In this document: piece by piece, positions 35,192-43,038 of the stretch
Layout: every line of letters begins with the position of its first letter
Numbering within the stretch: the stretch's first letter is position 1
NCBI RefSeq assembly: GCF_001278055.1
Contig: NZ_CP010802.1
Location: forward strand, 1,116,001-1,180,000
Length of the DNA: 64,000 nucleotides
Origin: Desulfuromonas soudanensis
GTDB lineage: Bacteria > Desulfobacterota > Desulfuromonadia > Desulfuromonadales > WTL
Direction of reading: 5' to 3'
The notes under the pieces: model-generated
Told to the model about the DNA's origin: nothing
The model's input: the letters and a program-made list of their open reading frames with translations, nothing else
The model's database searches: none
Position numbers and translations under genes: made by a program

Positions 35192-35599
35192 TCAAACGGA
35201 TTGTCTGAGATGCTTTTCAAAGAGGCGGCACATCCTGCTGAAAGCACGCAATTCTGCCTGATTCATGCGGTGATGATGATCGGGCAGAATGTCGTCCATT
35301 TCGACGGCGATGATCAGTGTCGCCAGTGGATCGGCCTGATAATCATCGTAGAGGGAAACGCGAGAGATGATGATTCCACCGAGCAGCCAGAGGTTGTCGC
35401 GATACTGGACAAAAGTCCTTCTTGTCACCCCCGCTACGTAAAGGGCCTGGAGAAATTCGGCAAAATAGGACAGCAGCTTGCGACCGAAAACAAGATCTTC
35501 CCTGACCCCCATCCAGGAGTTAGGCCAACCGTCAAAATCCGGGGCCCAGTGGCGAAAAGTGGGTTGGTTGTCTGGCATGGCAATTCCAGGATAGTTCAT
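35192..35599 (-). CDS. hypothetical protein
   Basis: A protein of up to 135 residues with no recognised family. It is rich in aromatic and charged residues, with a segment LLSYFAEFLQALYVAGV that is moderately hydrophobic and a C-terminal helical part (AELRAFSRMCRLFEKHL). Either the ATG at 35599 or the one seven codons later is possible; the second has a modest GGA upstream. It lies in the accessory island between brnTA and a plasmid-type gene. Confidence 0.5.
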   Translation of the reverse strand: MNYPGIAMPDNQPTFRHWAPDFDGWPNSWMGVREDLVFGRKLLSYFAEFLQALYVAGVTRRTFVQYRDNLWLLGGIIISRVSLYDDYQADPLATLIIAVEMDDILPDHHHRMNQAELRAFSRMCRLFEKHLRQSV

Positions 35600-35632
35600 T
35601 GTGTGTTTGAGGATTGGGACGGACTGCTCGTC

Positions 35633-36274
35633 TCATGCACCGTTGTAGCCACAGACTCCGGCGCGTGGCGAGTTGGGGATCGGCAGATAACCGGCTTCGT
35701 CACCACAGCTATGTCCTGTTGCGCACTCCTGGCAGAGCCAGCCTTCACCTTCCCAATTGCATTCGGGGCAGATGCGCACCGCAGGATGTTGCTCGCAGGC
35801 ATCGCAGGGAATCTCCGGTGGATGGTTGCGGGCCAGGATGGTTATCGATTTTCCACTGGGCGCCGGCCCCTTGTATTCACCGAGGACCTTGATCCGCAGC
35901 TCCGTGGTCTCGCCCATGTCGTAGTCATAATCTATTTCATCACCCGACCTCAGCGACGCGGCCAGCCGTCCCTGCATGCCGATGGTCTGTTGCCCGACGA
36001 AAAACTGGCTCATATGGCCACAGCATTCCAGCCAGAGGTTGCGCAAAAACGTATCCAACGTTTTGAAGGTTGCCCGCTCATCCACCTGCAGGTGCAGCCA
36101 ATAGTCCGAGGGATAACGGGTCATGACCTGCAGGTGCAAGCTGAAACGCTGATCATCCTCAACCAATTCCGCCGGTTGTTGCGTCAGGCAGCTGGCCAGG
36201 TGTTTGCCCATGCCCGAACGGGCGTACTCTTTGCCGCAGAGGGTGCAGGCTCCCTTGGTGGCCTTGTGTCTCAT
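35633..36274 (-). CDS. plasmid pRiA4b ORF3-like domain protein
   Basis: A 213-residue protein. The N-terminus has a possible zinc finger (CTLCGKEYARSGMGKHLASC) and the C-terminal part several more Cys pairs (PCDACEQHP, CPECNWEG, CQECATGHSCGD). Between them a region (about 50-145) matches the pRiA4b ORF3-like fold, with LDTFLRNLWLECCGHMSQF typical of it. Such proteins are common on plasmids and islands; their function is unknown. It overlaps the RhuM gene by the ATGA pattern, so they are translated together. Confidence 0.75.
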   Translation of the reverse strand: MRHKATKGACTLCGKEYARSGMGKHLASCLTQQPAELVEDDQRFSLHLQVMTRYPSDYWLHLQVDERATFKTLDTFLRNLWLECCGHMSQFFVGQQTIGMQGRLAASLRSGDEIDYDYDMGETTELRIKVLGEYKGPAPSGKSITILARNHPPEIPCDACEQHPAVRICPECNWEGEGWLCQECATGHSCGDEAGYLPIPNSPRAGVCGYNGA

Positions 36275-37335
36275 GTCTCGCGACCTTCCAGCTGCTTCAC
36301 CAGCCGGTCGAAGTCACTTTCAAACAGCCGGTCCTGCACGATGCGGTATTTTTCGAACTCGCTTTCGGCATGGGCCTTGGCCAGCTCTGCTGTCACTTTT
36401 CCTGCATCCTGAAGAATTTCCCGGTCCCATAGTTTCAGAAAACCCGCCAACCGTTTTTCCCAGTCTTCCATCGTCATGGGGATTTTGCGCATGGCTTGAA
36501 GCTCCGCCATATCAAGGTAGGCCGAAACAATGCGCTGCATCTGTGCCAGTTCGAACTCGTTGAGGTAGTTCTTGGCGATGGAGACATCGTATTTGTGGAT
36601 TTTCCCCTGAGGCGCACCCTCCCAATGGGTCAGCCCCATGTTTTCCTTCCTGTGATCGGCGCGATCGACAATGACTTCCGCCGCCGTCTGGCCGTGGATG
36701 GCGTAGTGCAGCTTGTTCTGCACGGCGGCGAAAAATCGCTTGGTGGCGGTGGCCGTCGGGTCGTAATCCAGCGCGGTGGCGTAGATGTCGGTGATCTTCT
36801 GGTAGAACTTGCGCTCGGAAAGCCGGATCTCCCGGATCTTTTCCAGCTGGCGTTCAAAGAACTCATCGGTCAGGTTACCACCGTGTTTGAGGCGTTCCAC
36901 ATCCATCGTCCAGCCCTGAATGGTGTAGTCCTTGACGATCTGGTTGGCCCATTTGCGGAACTGCACCGCGCGTTCGTTTTCGATCTTGAAGCCGACGGCG
37001 ATGATGGCCTGCAGGCTGTAGTGTTCAACCTCGCGCCGAACCTCCCTGTTGCCTTCAGTTTGAACTATTAAGTATTGCTTAATAGTTGCCTCCCGCGTCA
37101 GTTCGTTGTCGGCGAAAATGCGTTTCAGATGCTGGTTGATGGCGGGAACCGAGACAGCGTAGAGGGTTGCCATCATCTTCTGCGTCAGCCAGATGTTCTC
37201 ATCCTCGTAGCGCATTTCCACGCTGGCTTCCGAACCGCCTCCAGCCGCGGCAAAGGTCAGGTATTCCGCCGCCGAGGAACGGACGAGGGATATCTCCTGT
37301 TTTTTGGACGCCTGTGGTTTCTTGTTCTTACTCAT
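36271..37335 (-). CDS. RhuM-family protein
   Basis: A 354-residue protein of the virulence-island RhuM family. Typical family blocks are WLTQKMMATLYAVSVPAINQ, LKRIFADNELTREATIKQYL, HYSLQAIIAVGFKI and NQIVKDYTIQGWTMD. The C-terminal half contains YHAIHG-like and FRAAVQNKLHYAIHGQTA segments related to death-on-curing associated proteins. Function is unknown; the family is common on mobile islands. The first block resembles Bro-N/KilA-type DNA-binding proteins. Two fragments of related sequence lie at 38156-38193 and 42405-42536. Confidence 0.85.
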   Translation of the reverse strand: MSKNKKPQASKKQEISLVRSSAAEYLTFAAAGGGSEASVEMRYEDENIWLTQKMMATLYAVSVPAINQHLKRIFADNELTREATIKQYLIVQTEGNREVRREVEHYSLQAIIAVGFKIENERAVQFRKWANQIVKDYTIQGWTMDVERLKHGGNLTDEFFERQLEKIREIRLSERKFYQKITDIYATALDYDPTATATKRFFAAVQNKLHYAIHGQTAAEVIVDRADHRKENMGLTHWEGAPQGKIHKYDVSIAKNYLNEFELAQMQRIVSAYLDMAELQAMRKIPMTMEDWEKRLAGFLKLWDREILQDAGKVTAELAKAHAESEFEKYRIVQDRLFESDFDRLVKQLEGRET

Positions 37336-37350
37336 CCCGGATACCTCTCA

Positions 37351-37746
37351 TTACCAAATGACCTGCAGTCCGGATACAGTAGCCAGTTTGCGGTCTGATG
37401 TCACCAATTTGGCTTTATGGATCAAGGTACTGGCTGCGATGAGCCGGTCGGCAGGATCGCCATGGGGGCAAAATTCCGCTAACGCACTCTTGACGGCAAT
37501 CTCCGGGGTTATCGGGATGACAACAATTTTCCGGGCCGCCAGAACAAGTTGTATAAATTCCAGGGCATTCGTTCCAGGATCAAGCCGTCCCTTTGCCACC
37601 AGCATGGCGATCTCCCAGAGCGAAATATCACAACAAGCCAACTTCCCGGCTGCGTCCGCCTGGGCAATCGCTGCCGTCGCCTTCTTGCTGAGTCGTTCCG
37701 GATCGAGAGCATCAAAAATCAGGGCGCACGTATCAAGGATCAGCAC
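37351..37746 (-). CDS. vapC: PIN-domain toxin, VapC family
   Basis: A 131-residue predicted RNase. PIN acidic residues are visible: LILDTCALIFDAL (first Asp), SLWEIAMLV (Glu) and HGDPADRLIAASTLIH (two Asp). The start is GTG within the end of the antitoxin gene (14-base overlap), chosen because GGAGG lies seven bases upstream and it gives the proper VapC N-terminus. VapC toxins cut tRNA or rRNA when free of VapB. Confidence 0.88.
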   Translation of the reverse strand: MLILDTCALIFDALDPERLSKKATAAIAQADAAGKLACCDISLWEIAMLVAKGRLDPGTNALEFIQLVLAARKIVVIPITPEIAVKSALAEFCPHGDPADRLIAASTLIHKAKLVTSDRKLATVSGLQVIW

Positions 37747-37972
37747 GACTGACCTCCCATTCCTCATCAAGGGGAGAGATGACATCATCGATACGGCTGG
37801 TTGCACGCAGCGCGGCCAGGCGTTGCCGCGCATTTTGCCGATCATCTTCTGGCGGTAAAAGGCGCGCAATGACCTTGCCCCGCGAGGTCAAAACGATATC
37901 CTCGCCCTTGCGTACTTTATCGAGATAGTCGGGGAGATGATTCCGGAATGTGGTAACGGATACTTCGAGCAT
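37733..37972 (-). CDS. antitoxin, Phd/YefM (VapB) type
   Basis: A 79-residue protein with the Phd/YefM pattern: MLEVSVTTFRNHLPDYLDKVRKGEDIVLTSRGKVIARLLPP. The C-terminal tail would wrap the toxin. AGGAGG lies seven bases before the ATG. It is first in the operon with the PIN toxin and probably represses it. Confidence 0.88.
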   Translation of the reverse strand: MLEVSVTTFRNHLPDYLDKVRKGEDIVLTSRGKVIARLLPPEDDRQNARQRLAALRATSRIDDVISPLDEEWEVSRADP

Positions 37973-38125
37973 GGCACGCCTCCTCTTTATGTACACTTCA
38001 AACGTACATCTATTGCTGGGCGAGGTCAAGGTATGAATCTTTTGCTTTGATTGGATAGGGGCACTGCGAATGAGGATCTTGAGGTCGGGTTTATGCCACA
38101 AAGCTCCAATGGAGACGCTGTACGG

Positions 38126-38158
38126 CGAGTTAGATTTTTAAGAGCGACCCACCCTCAG
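38126..38158. repeat. 33-bp direct repeat, copy 1
   Basis: Starts CGAGTTAGATTTTTAAGAG and ends CCCACCCTCAG. It matches 42540-42572 at 30 of 33 bases, in the same orientation, 4.4 kb apart. The pair encloses the transglutaminase gene, the IS element, the MreB-like gene and rnk. Confidence 0.85.
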
Positions 38159-38193
38159 TTTGCAACTATTAAGTATTGCTTAACAGTTGCATC
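38156..38193 (-). pseudogene. short rhuM remnant
   Basis: About 38 bases nearly identical to 37056-37092 inside the rhuM gene, including the perfect palindrome TTAAGTATTGCTTAA (38169-38183). It abuts the 33-bp repeat. Nothing else of rhuM remains here. Confidence 0.7.
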
Positions 38194-38250
38194 GCGATGA
38201 TGGTTTGAAAATGGGGATGGAGAGTTGACCTTTTGCACCACTCCCAACAG

Positions 38251-38850
38251 TTATAGGGATTGGGGTAAATCGAGCCACAATTCACTTCTGGTCCTGTACA
38301 TCTTTAGTCTGTTAACCACACTTTTTACCGGTGCAGCAAAAATTGCTTCGTAGATAAATTCATCCTCCAAAGGGTCCATGGCAAAGGCGAGTTGCTCTTT
38401 CTTGATGTTGAATTGGGCATTGATCCCGTTGGTGTTGCCCCGCGCATCGACTCGAATCCATTTGTCGAGGGTTGCGAGGTAGATGGCATTAAAGCCGTGC
38501 AAAACCGGCTCATTATCGACAGGGGGATCCAGGCGTAAAACCTGGTAGCAGAAACCGGCCGGGATATTTACCGCCCGGAGCAAGGCGGCCAGGAGATGGC
38601 TTTTTGCAAAACAGATCCCGGTAGCGTGATGAAGCACTTCGCTTGCTGAGCAGGTCACAATGTCGAGGCCGGCATCATTGGAGTGGGGAATGGTGTCTCT
38701 CACCCATTCGTACAAACAACGGGCTTTGGCAACTTCATCGGATAATGACCGTGTAAGTTCCAGAGCCTTCTGCGTGACAGCCGGAGTCTGCCAATCAACA
38801 ATTGTGTCGGAAACCAGATATTCGTTTAAATCATCCGATTCAGGGTACAT
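38251..38850 (-). CDS. transglutaminase-like cysteine protease fold protein
   Basis: A 199-residue soluble protein with the transglutaminase core. The catalytic triad is recognisable: Cys in HHATGICFAKSHLLAALLRA, His in PVLHGFNAIYLA and Asp in WIRVDARGN. Bacterial members of this group are mostly uncharacterised amidases or proteases. The ATG at 38850 was chosen because the frame upstream is rich in Arg/Pro and lacks family resemblance. An IS element lies about 120 bases upstream of the start and may separate the gene from its promoter. Confidence 0.82.
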   Translation of the reverse strand: MYPESDDLNEYLVSDTIVDWQTPAVTQKALELTRSLSDEVAKARCLYEWVRDTIPHSNDAGLDIVTCSASEVLHHATGICFAKSHLLAALLRAVNIPAGFCYQVLRLDPPVDNEPVLHGFNAIYLATLDKWIRVDARGNTNGINAQFNIKKEQLAFAMDPLEDEFIYEAIFAAPVKSVVNRLKMYRTRSELWLDLPQSL

Positions 38851-38968
38851 GCTGTCTTCAATTGAATTTGTTTCTGTTTGGGCCAACGGGCCGGGGGCGT
38901 AGCGGCGGAGCGAAGCGGAGACCGTCTGCCGCCGCCTGGTTGGATCATCTGCCATTCCGCTTGCCTAA

Positions 38969-40319
38969 CAGGCTGTTGAAAAACTATTTGCCCAAGCCCT
39001 TGATTTTGCTGGCCTTCATATCTTGATTTTGTTATAATTTTGCGCATAAACGTCTGATATTGCAGGAGAAAACGTTATGCGCGGAGAAGACCAGAATCAA
39101 CAGGCCATGTTCAGTTATGTTTCACCGGAAGCTCGGGTTCCCAAGGATCACCCCTTGCGTCCGATTCGGATCATGGTCGACAGCGCCTTCAATGATCTGG
39201 CTCCCTTGTTTCGGGAGATGTATTCGCATACCGGCCGGCCGTCAATTCCGCCGGAGCAGCTCTTGCGAGCCTCTTTACTGCAAGTGCTCTACTCCATTCG
39301 TAGCGAGCGGATGCTGGTTGAGCAACTGGATTACAACCTGTTGTTTCGTTGGTTCGTCGGGCTGTCCATGGACGACAAGGTCTGGAATCATTCCACCTTC
39401 TCCAAGAACCGGGAGCGCCTGATGCAATTCGAGGTTGCGACGGCGTTTTTCCAGGCGACCAAGGGACTTGCCGAGCGGGCCGGACTGATGTCGAAAGACC
39501 ACTTTACCGTAGATGGAACCCTGATCGAAGCCTGGGCCTCGATGAAAAGTTTCCGCCCCAAGGATGATCAGGATCAAGACCCGCCAGCAACGGGCGGCCG
39601 CAACCCTGATGTTGATTTCAAAGGACAAAAGCGCAAGAACGACACGCATCAGTCGATCACCGATCCGGATGCCCGACTCCTCAAAAAGGGCAAAGGAAAG
39701 GAATCGAAACTCTGCTACATGGGTCATGCCCTGATGGAAAACCGCAACGGCATGGTGGTCGACAGCCGCCTGACTCTGGCCAATGGCACCGCCGAATGGG
39801 ATGCCGCCCTGGAGATGGTTGAAAATCTGCCGGGCACAAATCGGGTCACGGTCGGCGCAGACAAGGGCTACGATGTTCCGGTCTTCGTCGATGGTTTACG
39901 GGAACGGTTGGCAACGCCGCATGTGGCTCGGAAAGACAAGGGCACTGCGATTGATGAACGAACCACCCGTCATGAAGGCTACCGGGTCAGCCAGAGAATC
40001 CGCAAGCGGGTTGAAGAAATCTTCGGCTGGCTCAAAACTGTCGGCTGTCTGCGCAAGACGCGACATCGAGGGCTTGACCTGGTCGGTTGGATATTCGAAT
40101 TCGCCATGAGCGCTTATAATTTGACCCGAATGCGTAACTTGATTTGGTCAACATAGGCAAAAAGGGCAAAGACTGCCGATTGATGGCAGAAAAACGGCCT
40201 TAACGGGCCACTAAACAAGGAGAATTGGCAAGAAACCAACGAAACACAGATTGTCAAAGATCAAAAAAATGATTTCGGGAGGGAACAGGTCGCCTCCCAG
40301 TTGGTTTTTCAACGACCTG
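38969..40319 (+). mobile_element. complete IS5-family insertion sequence
   Basis: A 1351-bp element. Its ends are CAGGCTGTTGAAAAAC (left, 38969-38984) and the complement of CAGGTCGTTGAAAAAC (right, 40304-40319), 14 of 16 matching. The flanks carry a direct duplication CTAA (38965-38968 and 40320-40323), which fits the YTAR target of IS5 elements. The single transposase gene is intact, so the insertion looks recent and possibly active. Confidence 0.93.
39077..40156 (+). CDS. IS5-family DDE transposase
   Basis: A 359-residue transposase within the element. The N-terminal domain (about 1-110, VPKDHPLRPIRIMVD and GLSMDDKVWNHSTFSKNR) is typical of the group. The DDE triad is visible: HFTVDGTLIEAW, VTVGADKGYDVP and RKRVEEIFGWLKT. 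Its own start has AGGAG upstream. No frameshift or stop interrupts it. Confidence 0.93.
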   Translation: MRGEDQNQQAMFSYVSPEARVPKDHPLRPIRIMVDSAFNDLAPLFREMYSHTGRPSIPPEQLLRASLLQVLYSIRSERMLVEQLDYNLLFRWFVGLSMDDKVWNHSTFSKNRERLMQFEVATAFFQATKGLAERAGLMSKDHFTVDGTLIEAWASMKSFRPKDDQDQDPPATGGRNPDVDFKGQKRKNDTHQSITDPDARLLKKGKGKESKLCYMGHALMENRNGMVVDSRLTLANGTAEWDAALEMVENLPGTNRVTVGADKGYDVPVFVDGLRERLATPHVARKDKGTAIDERTTRHEGYRVSQRIRKRVEEIFGWLKTVGCLRKTRHRGLDLVGWIFEFAMSAYNLTRMRNLIWST

Positions 40320-40663
40320 CTAAGCCCGCCAAGAATGTGCGGATCCCATCAGGTATCTTGTGGCAGGAATAAGGGGACACCATAGCTATTCAGTGGCTTT
40401 CCTACGCACTTTGCCAACTCCGCCACCTGTTTTCAAGCATCAAGTCCAATTGCCCATTTTTGCCCCTGAAAATCGACCCATAGGCCAATTTCTGGGGGTG
40501 AATTGACACTTTTGGTTATTATTTCAGACTCTTAGCTTGGTCCGACCCCGAACAGAATCAACGCGGGAGGCTGCATCAACGGCAAATCGCCTCTCTTCAG
40601 GTTCGGGTAGGGGCCGGAAGGCGGACCCCTTTGCCCGAAAAACCAAAAGCAGTGAGACAATAT
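40320..40663. other. noncoding, AT-rich gap after the IS
   Basis: No gene was found. The sequence AATAAGGGGACACCATAG near 40368 resembles the start region of REP-associated transposase genes, but no matching coding frame follows, so it may be debris. The stretch is lower in GC than the core genome. Confidence 0.45.
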
Positions 40664-41575
40664 TCAGGTGTGCACAAGCATATCACCAAGCCCGCCAATA
40701 ACTGCATCAAGAGGTTTTTCTGGGATTGTGACCCGAATTGAGGTTCTCTCGGCAAGTCTCTCTCGTAGTCCAGGAAGCAAAGCTCCGCCACCGGTTAGGA
40801 TGATGCCACTCTCGATGATTTCGCATCCAAAGGCCGGGGGCACCTTTCGCAGTAGATTGGTGACTGTATCGATGATTTTTAAAATTGCAGGTTCGATCAT
40901 GGCATGTATCGATGCTTGACGGATTATTATAGGTATCGGCGACGCGTCTTTATTGTTGCCAGTGCCAACCTGGATTTTGTTGTCGGTCAGTTTGTTCTGT
41001 GCCACCCCAGCAGATGCGATAATTCTTTCCGTTTCACTTGACAAAAGAGAGAGTCCCCAACAACGTAGAAAACAGTCCTTTATGCTCTCCCGCAGGGTGC
41101 CGCAGCCAACCCTGGACGCGTGTGTGTCAAGGATTTCGTTTCCGCGAATAACAGCACAATCAGTCACGCCATCTCCCACATCCACAATCAACTGTGTGTA
41201 CGGGTTGCAAAAATCCATTCCGATACCGATGGCAGCCGCGAATGGCTCGGAGATAATTTCCACACTGGCAGCATCTGCAGCGAACAAAGCTGCCATGAGC
41301 GTCTCCCGTTCTTCCTCCGAAGCATCCGTGGGGGAACCGACAATGACCCGGGGGCTGAGAAGCCCCAATTTTTTGGCCCTGTTCAGAAAAGGTCTAACGA
41401 TTTCAGTTAGTTTTTGTGAATTAGCCACCACGCCATGTTGTAGGGGAGGTTCGGACATCGACATCGTTGGAATGACCACGACTCCGAATTTCGCAGTGGC
41501 CAAACGAATAAACGCCGTGCCTACATCAATAGCCACTTCGTTGCGACACGCAAAAGGAACTCTATGCTTTTTCAT
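40664..41575 (-). CDS. divergent MreB-like actin-fold protein
   Basis: A protein of about 303 residues related to MreB. The actin-fold motifs are visible: phosphate 1 AIDVGTAFIRLATAKFG, connect region HGVVANSQKLTEIVR, phosphate 2 QLIVDVGDGVTDCAVI and adenosine loop GIILTGGGALLPGL. It is shorter and much more diverged than housekeeping MreB, and has no mreC/mreD beside it. It probably forms a filament or acts as an ATPase, but the cell-shape role is doubtful. Start options are 41590 and 41575; the second has AAGGA eight bases upstream. It lies in the AT-rich island. Confidence 0.75.
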   Translation of the reverse strand: MKKHRVPFACRNEVAIDVGTAFIRLATAKFGVVVIPTMSMSEPPLQHGVVANSQKLTEIVRPFLNRAKKLGLLSPRVIVGSPTDASEEERETLMAALFAADAASVEIISEPFAAAIGIGMDFCNPYTQLIVDVGDGVTDCAVIRGNEILDTHASRVGCGTLRESIKDCFLRCWGLSLLSSETERIIASAGVAQNKLTDNKIQVGTGNNKDASPIPIIIRQASIHAMIEPAILKIIDTVTNLLRKVPPAFGCEIIESGIILTGGGALLPGLRERLAERTSIRVTIPEKPLDAVIGGLGDMLVHT

Positions 41576-41667
41576 ATGTGAGTCCTTCATATCCTCTGAG
41601 GGATGGACTGAAAAACGAAGCATAGATTCGTTTCCAAAACGACAGGAAAGAATCTATGGTTTTTTAC

Positions 41668-42084
41668 CTACAAGTGATAATCGCCGGCCGCTTCAGGCTG
41701 GTAAATAATCTCCTCGATTCGGATGGTTTTGGTGCCGGCACGAACCTCCCATTCGATGATGTCCCCCACGGCATAACCGAGCAACGCCGTCCCAATCTGC
41801 GAGGTCACTGAAATTCGGCCTTCAGAAAAGTTCGCATTGCTGGGGAAAACCAAGGTCACAATCATCTCCTGGTCGGTGTCCATGTCTCGGAATCTGACCC
41901 GAGAATTGATCGTGACTACATCAGGGGGTACCTCCCGTTGGGCGACAACTTTGCATTTATCAAGTTCCTCTTCAAGGCTGGTTAAATCGTCCCGGTCACG
42001 AAAACGAGTCCTTTTCATGCCATCGAGAAGGTCTTCGAGTTTCACGAAATCTGGCTCGGTGATGTAAATAGTTCTTTCTTTCAT
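41668..42084 (-). CDS. rnk: Rnk-like nucleoside diphosphate kinase regulator (GreA/B C-terminal fold)
   Basis: A 138-residue protein. The N-terminal coiled coil (about 5-50) is followed by the GreA/GreB C-terminal fold (VTINSRVRFRDMDTDQEMIVTLVFP, RISVTSQIGTALLGYAVGD). Rnk binds RNA polymerase in E. coli and affects nucleotide pools. The coiled coil is too short to reach the polymerase active site in the way GreA does. GGAG lies nine bases before the ATG. It may be followed by the MreB-like gene in one transcript. Confidence 0.85.
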   Translation of the reverse strand: MKERTIYITEPDFVKLEDLLDGMKRTRFRDRDDLTSLEEELDKCKVVAQREVPPDVVTINSRVRFRDMDTDQEMIVTLVFPSNANFSEGRISVTSQIGTALLGYAVGDIIEWEVRAGTKTIRIEEIIYQPEAAGDYHL

Positions 42085-42171
42085 AATAGTTTCTCCATGT
42101 TTGAAATAAATGATGTCTTGTTCGACGTGTGCATCTTCCTTACGGGCTCCTTGGCAAGTGCACCCACAAAT

Positions 42172-42204
42172 AAAAAGGCCACAGACTGGGAAAAGTCTGT
42201 GGCC
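42172..42204 (-). terminator. rho-independent terminator upstream of rnk
   Basis: An 11-bp perfect stem GGCCACAGACT/AGTCTGTGGCC, loop GGGAAA, followed on the minus strand by TTTTTATTTG. It ends a minus-strand transcript coming from the broken rhuM fragment region. Confidence 0.88.
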
Positions 42205-42404
42205 TGGCGAAAACGGGTCTTGGGGTAAAATAAACGCTTACATCACGACAATAATACGCGCCCCGAATTGCCCACCGCCAGCCTACAGTGCGCTAAGGGG
42301 GTAATTGTCAAATTCAGCTTAATTTTTCGGATAGTATTCAACTTCATGTCAAGGACCATATCAGAAGGGTACAAAATGATCAAGACGAATAAATTGGGGA
42401 ACTC

Positions 42405-42536
42405 GAGGGTTAAGTACTGCTTAATAACTGCCGCCTCTTCGAGCTCGTTGTCGGCGACAATGCGTTTCAGATGCTGGTTGATGGCGGGAACCGAGACAGC
42501 GTAGAGGGTTGACATCATCTTCTGGGTCAGCCAGAA
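42405..42536 (-). pseudogene. rhuM fragment
   Basis: About 130 bases match rhuM (37070-37195) and encode WLTQKMMSTLYAVSVPAINQ and part of the next block before losing the frame's similarity. It includes the palindrome TTAAGTACTGCTTAA (42410-42424). Upstream and downstream parts of the gene are missing. Confidence 0.8.
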
Positions 42537-42539
42537 CGT

Positions 42540-42572
42540 CGAGTTAGTTTTTTAAGAGAGTCCCACCCTCAG
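42540..42572. repeat. 33-bp direct repeat, copy 2
   Basis: Partner of the copy at 38126-38158, with three mismatches. It interrupts a PIN toxin gene and touches the rhuM fragment. Confidence 0.85.
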
Positions 42573-42621
42573 AGCGAGAGCGTCCGGACACAAGGACGTT
42601 CGTATCAAGGATGACCTTCAT
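42544..42621 (-). pseudogene. truncated PIN-domain toxin
   Basis: Starts MKVILDTNVLVSG, a typical VapC N-terminus with its first catalytic Asp, then continues into the repeat sequence and stops after 25 residues. Its ATG overlaps the antitoxin stop (ATGA). The other acidic residues are lost, so it cannot be an active RNase. Confidence 0.85.
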
Positions 42622-42881
42622 TGATGTTTCCGAACTTTGGCGATTGCAGCGGTGATGTCTGATTGCTTCAGCCCGACTTCTTCCCCTTGTCGGCGGGCTT
42701 CGGTAATCAAGGTGTCAAACTCATTCATCGCGGGTAGGGAGATCGCCTTGAGGATAACCACGTCGTTTTCGCCGACGACGACGAATTGCGTACCGGCCGT
42801 TAAATTGAGTCGTTTGCGGATATCTTCAGGAATGACGATTTGACCCTTGGAAGACATCTTGGTTGTCGCGAGATTTGCCAT
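42618..42881 (-). CDS. AbrB/MazE-type antitoxin
   Basis: An 87-residue protein with the swapped-hairpin DNA-binding domain near the start, TTKMSSKGQIVIPEDIRKRLNLTAGTQFVV, and a C-terminal partner-binding tail. AAGGAG lies eight bases before the ATG. It is the intact half of a toxin-antitoxin pair whose PIN toxin is truncated, so it may survive as an orphan regulator. Confidence 0.88.
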   Translation of the reverse strand: MANLATTKMSSKGQIVIPEDIRKRLNLTAGTQFVVVGENDVVILKAISLPAMNEFDTLITEARRQGEEVGLKQSDITAAIAKVRKHQ

Positions 42882-43038
42882 AGTATGGCTCCTTAATTGC
42901 TCTTGCATTCTTACTGGTAAGATCATGGCGCGGTCAGGTGGAGGTGGCAAGGGGGGATTTTGTTTTTGTCGGGAGAATGGTTGGGGACTGGCTCCGCAGG
43001 TGCCAGCCCCCCTTTTCGGTTCACGACCTAAGACCGCT

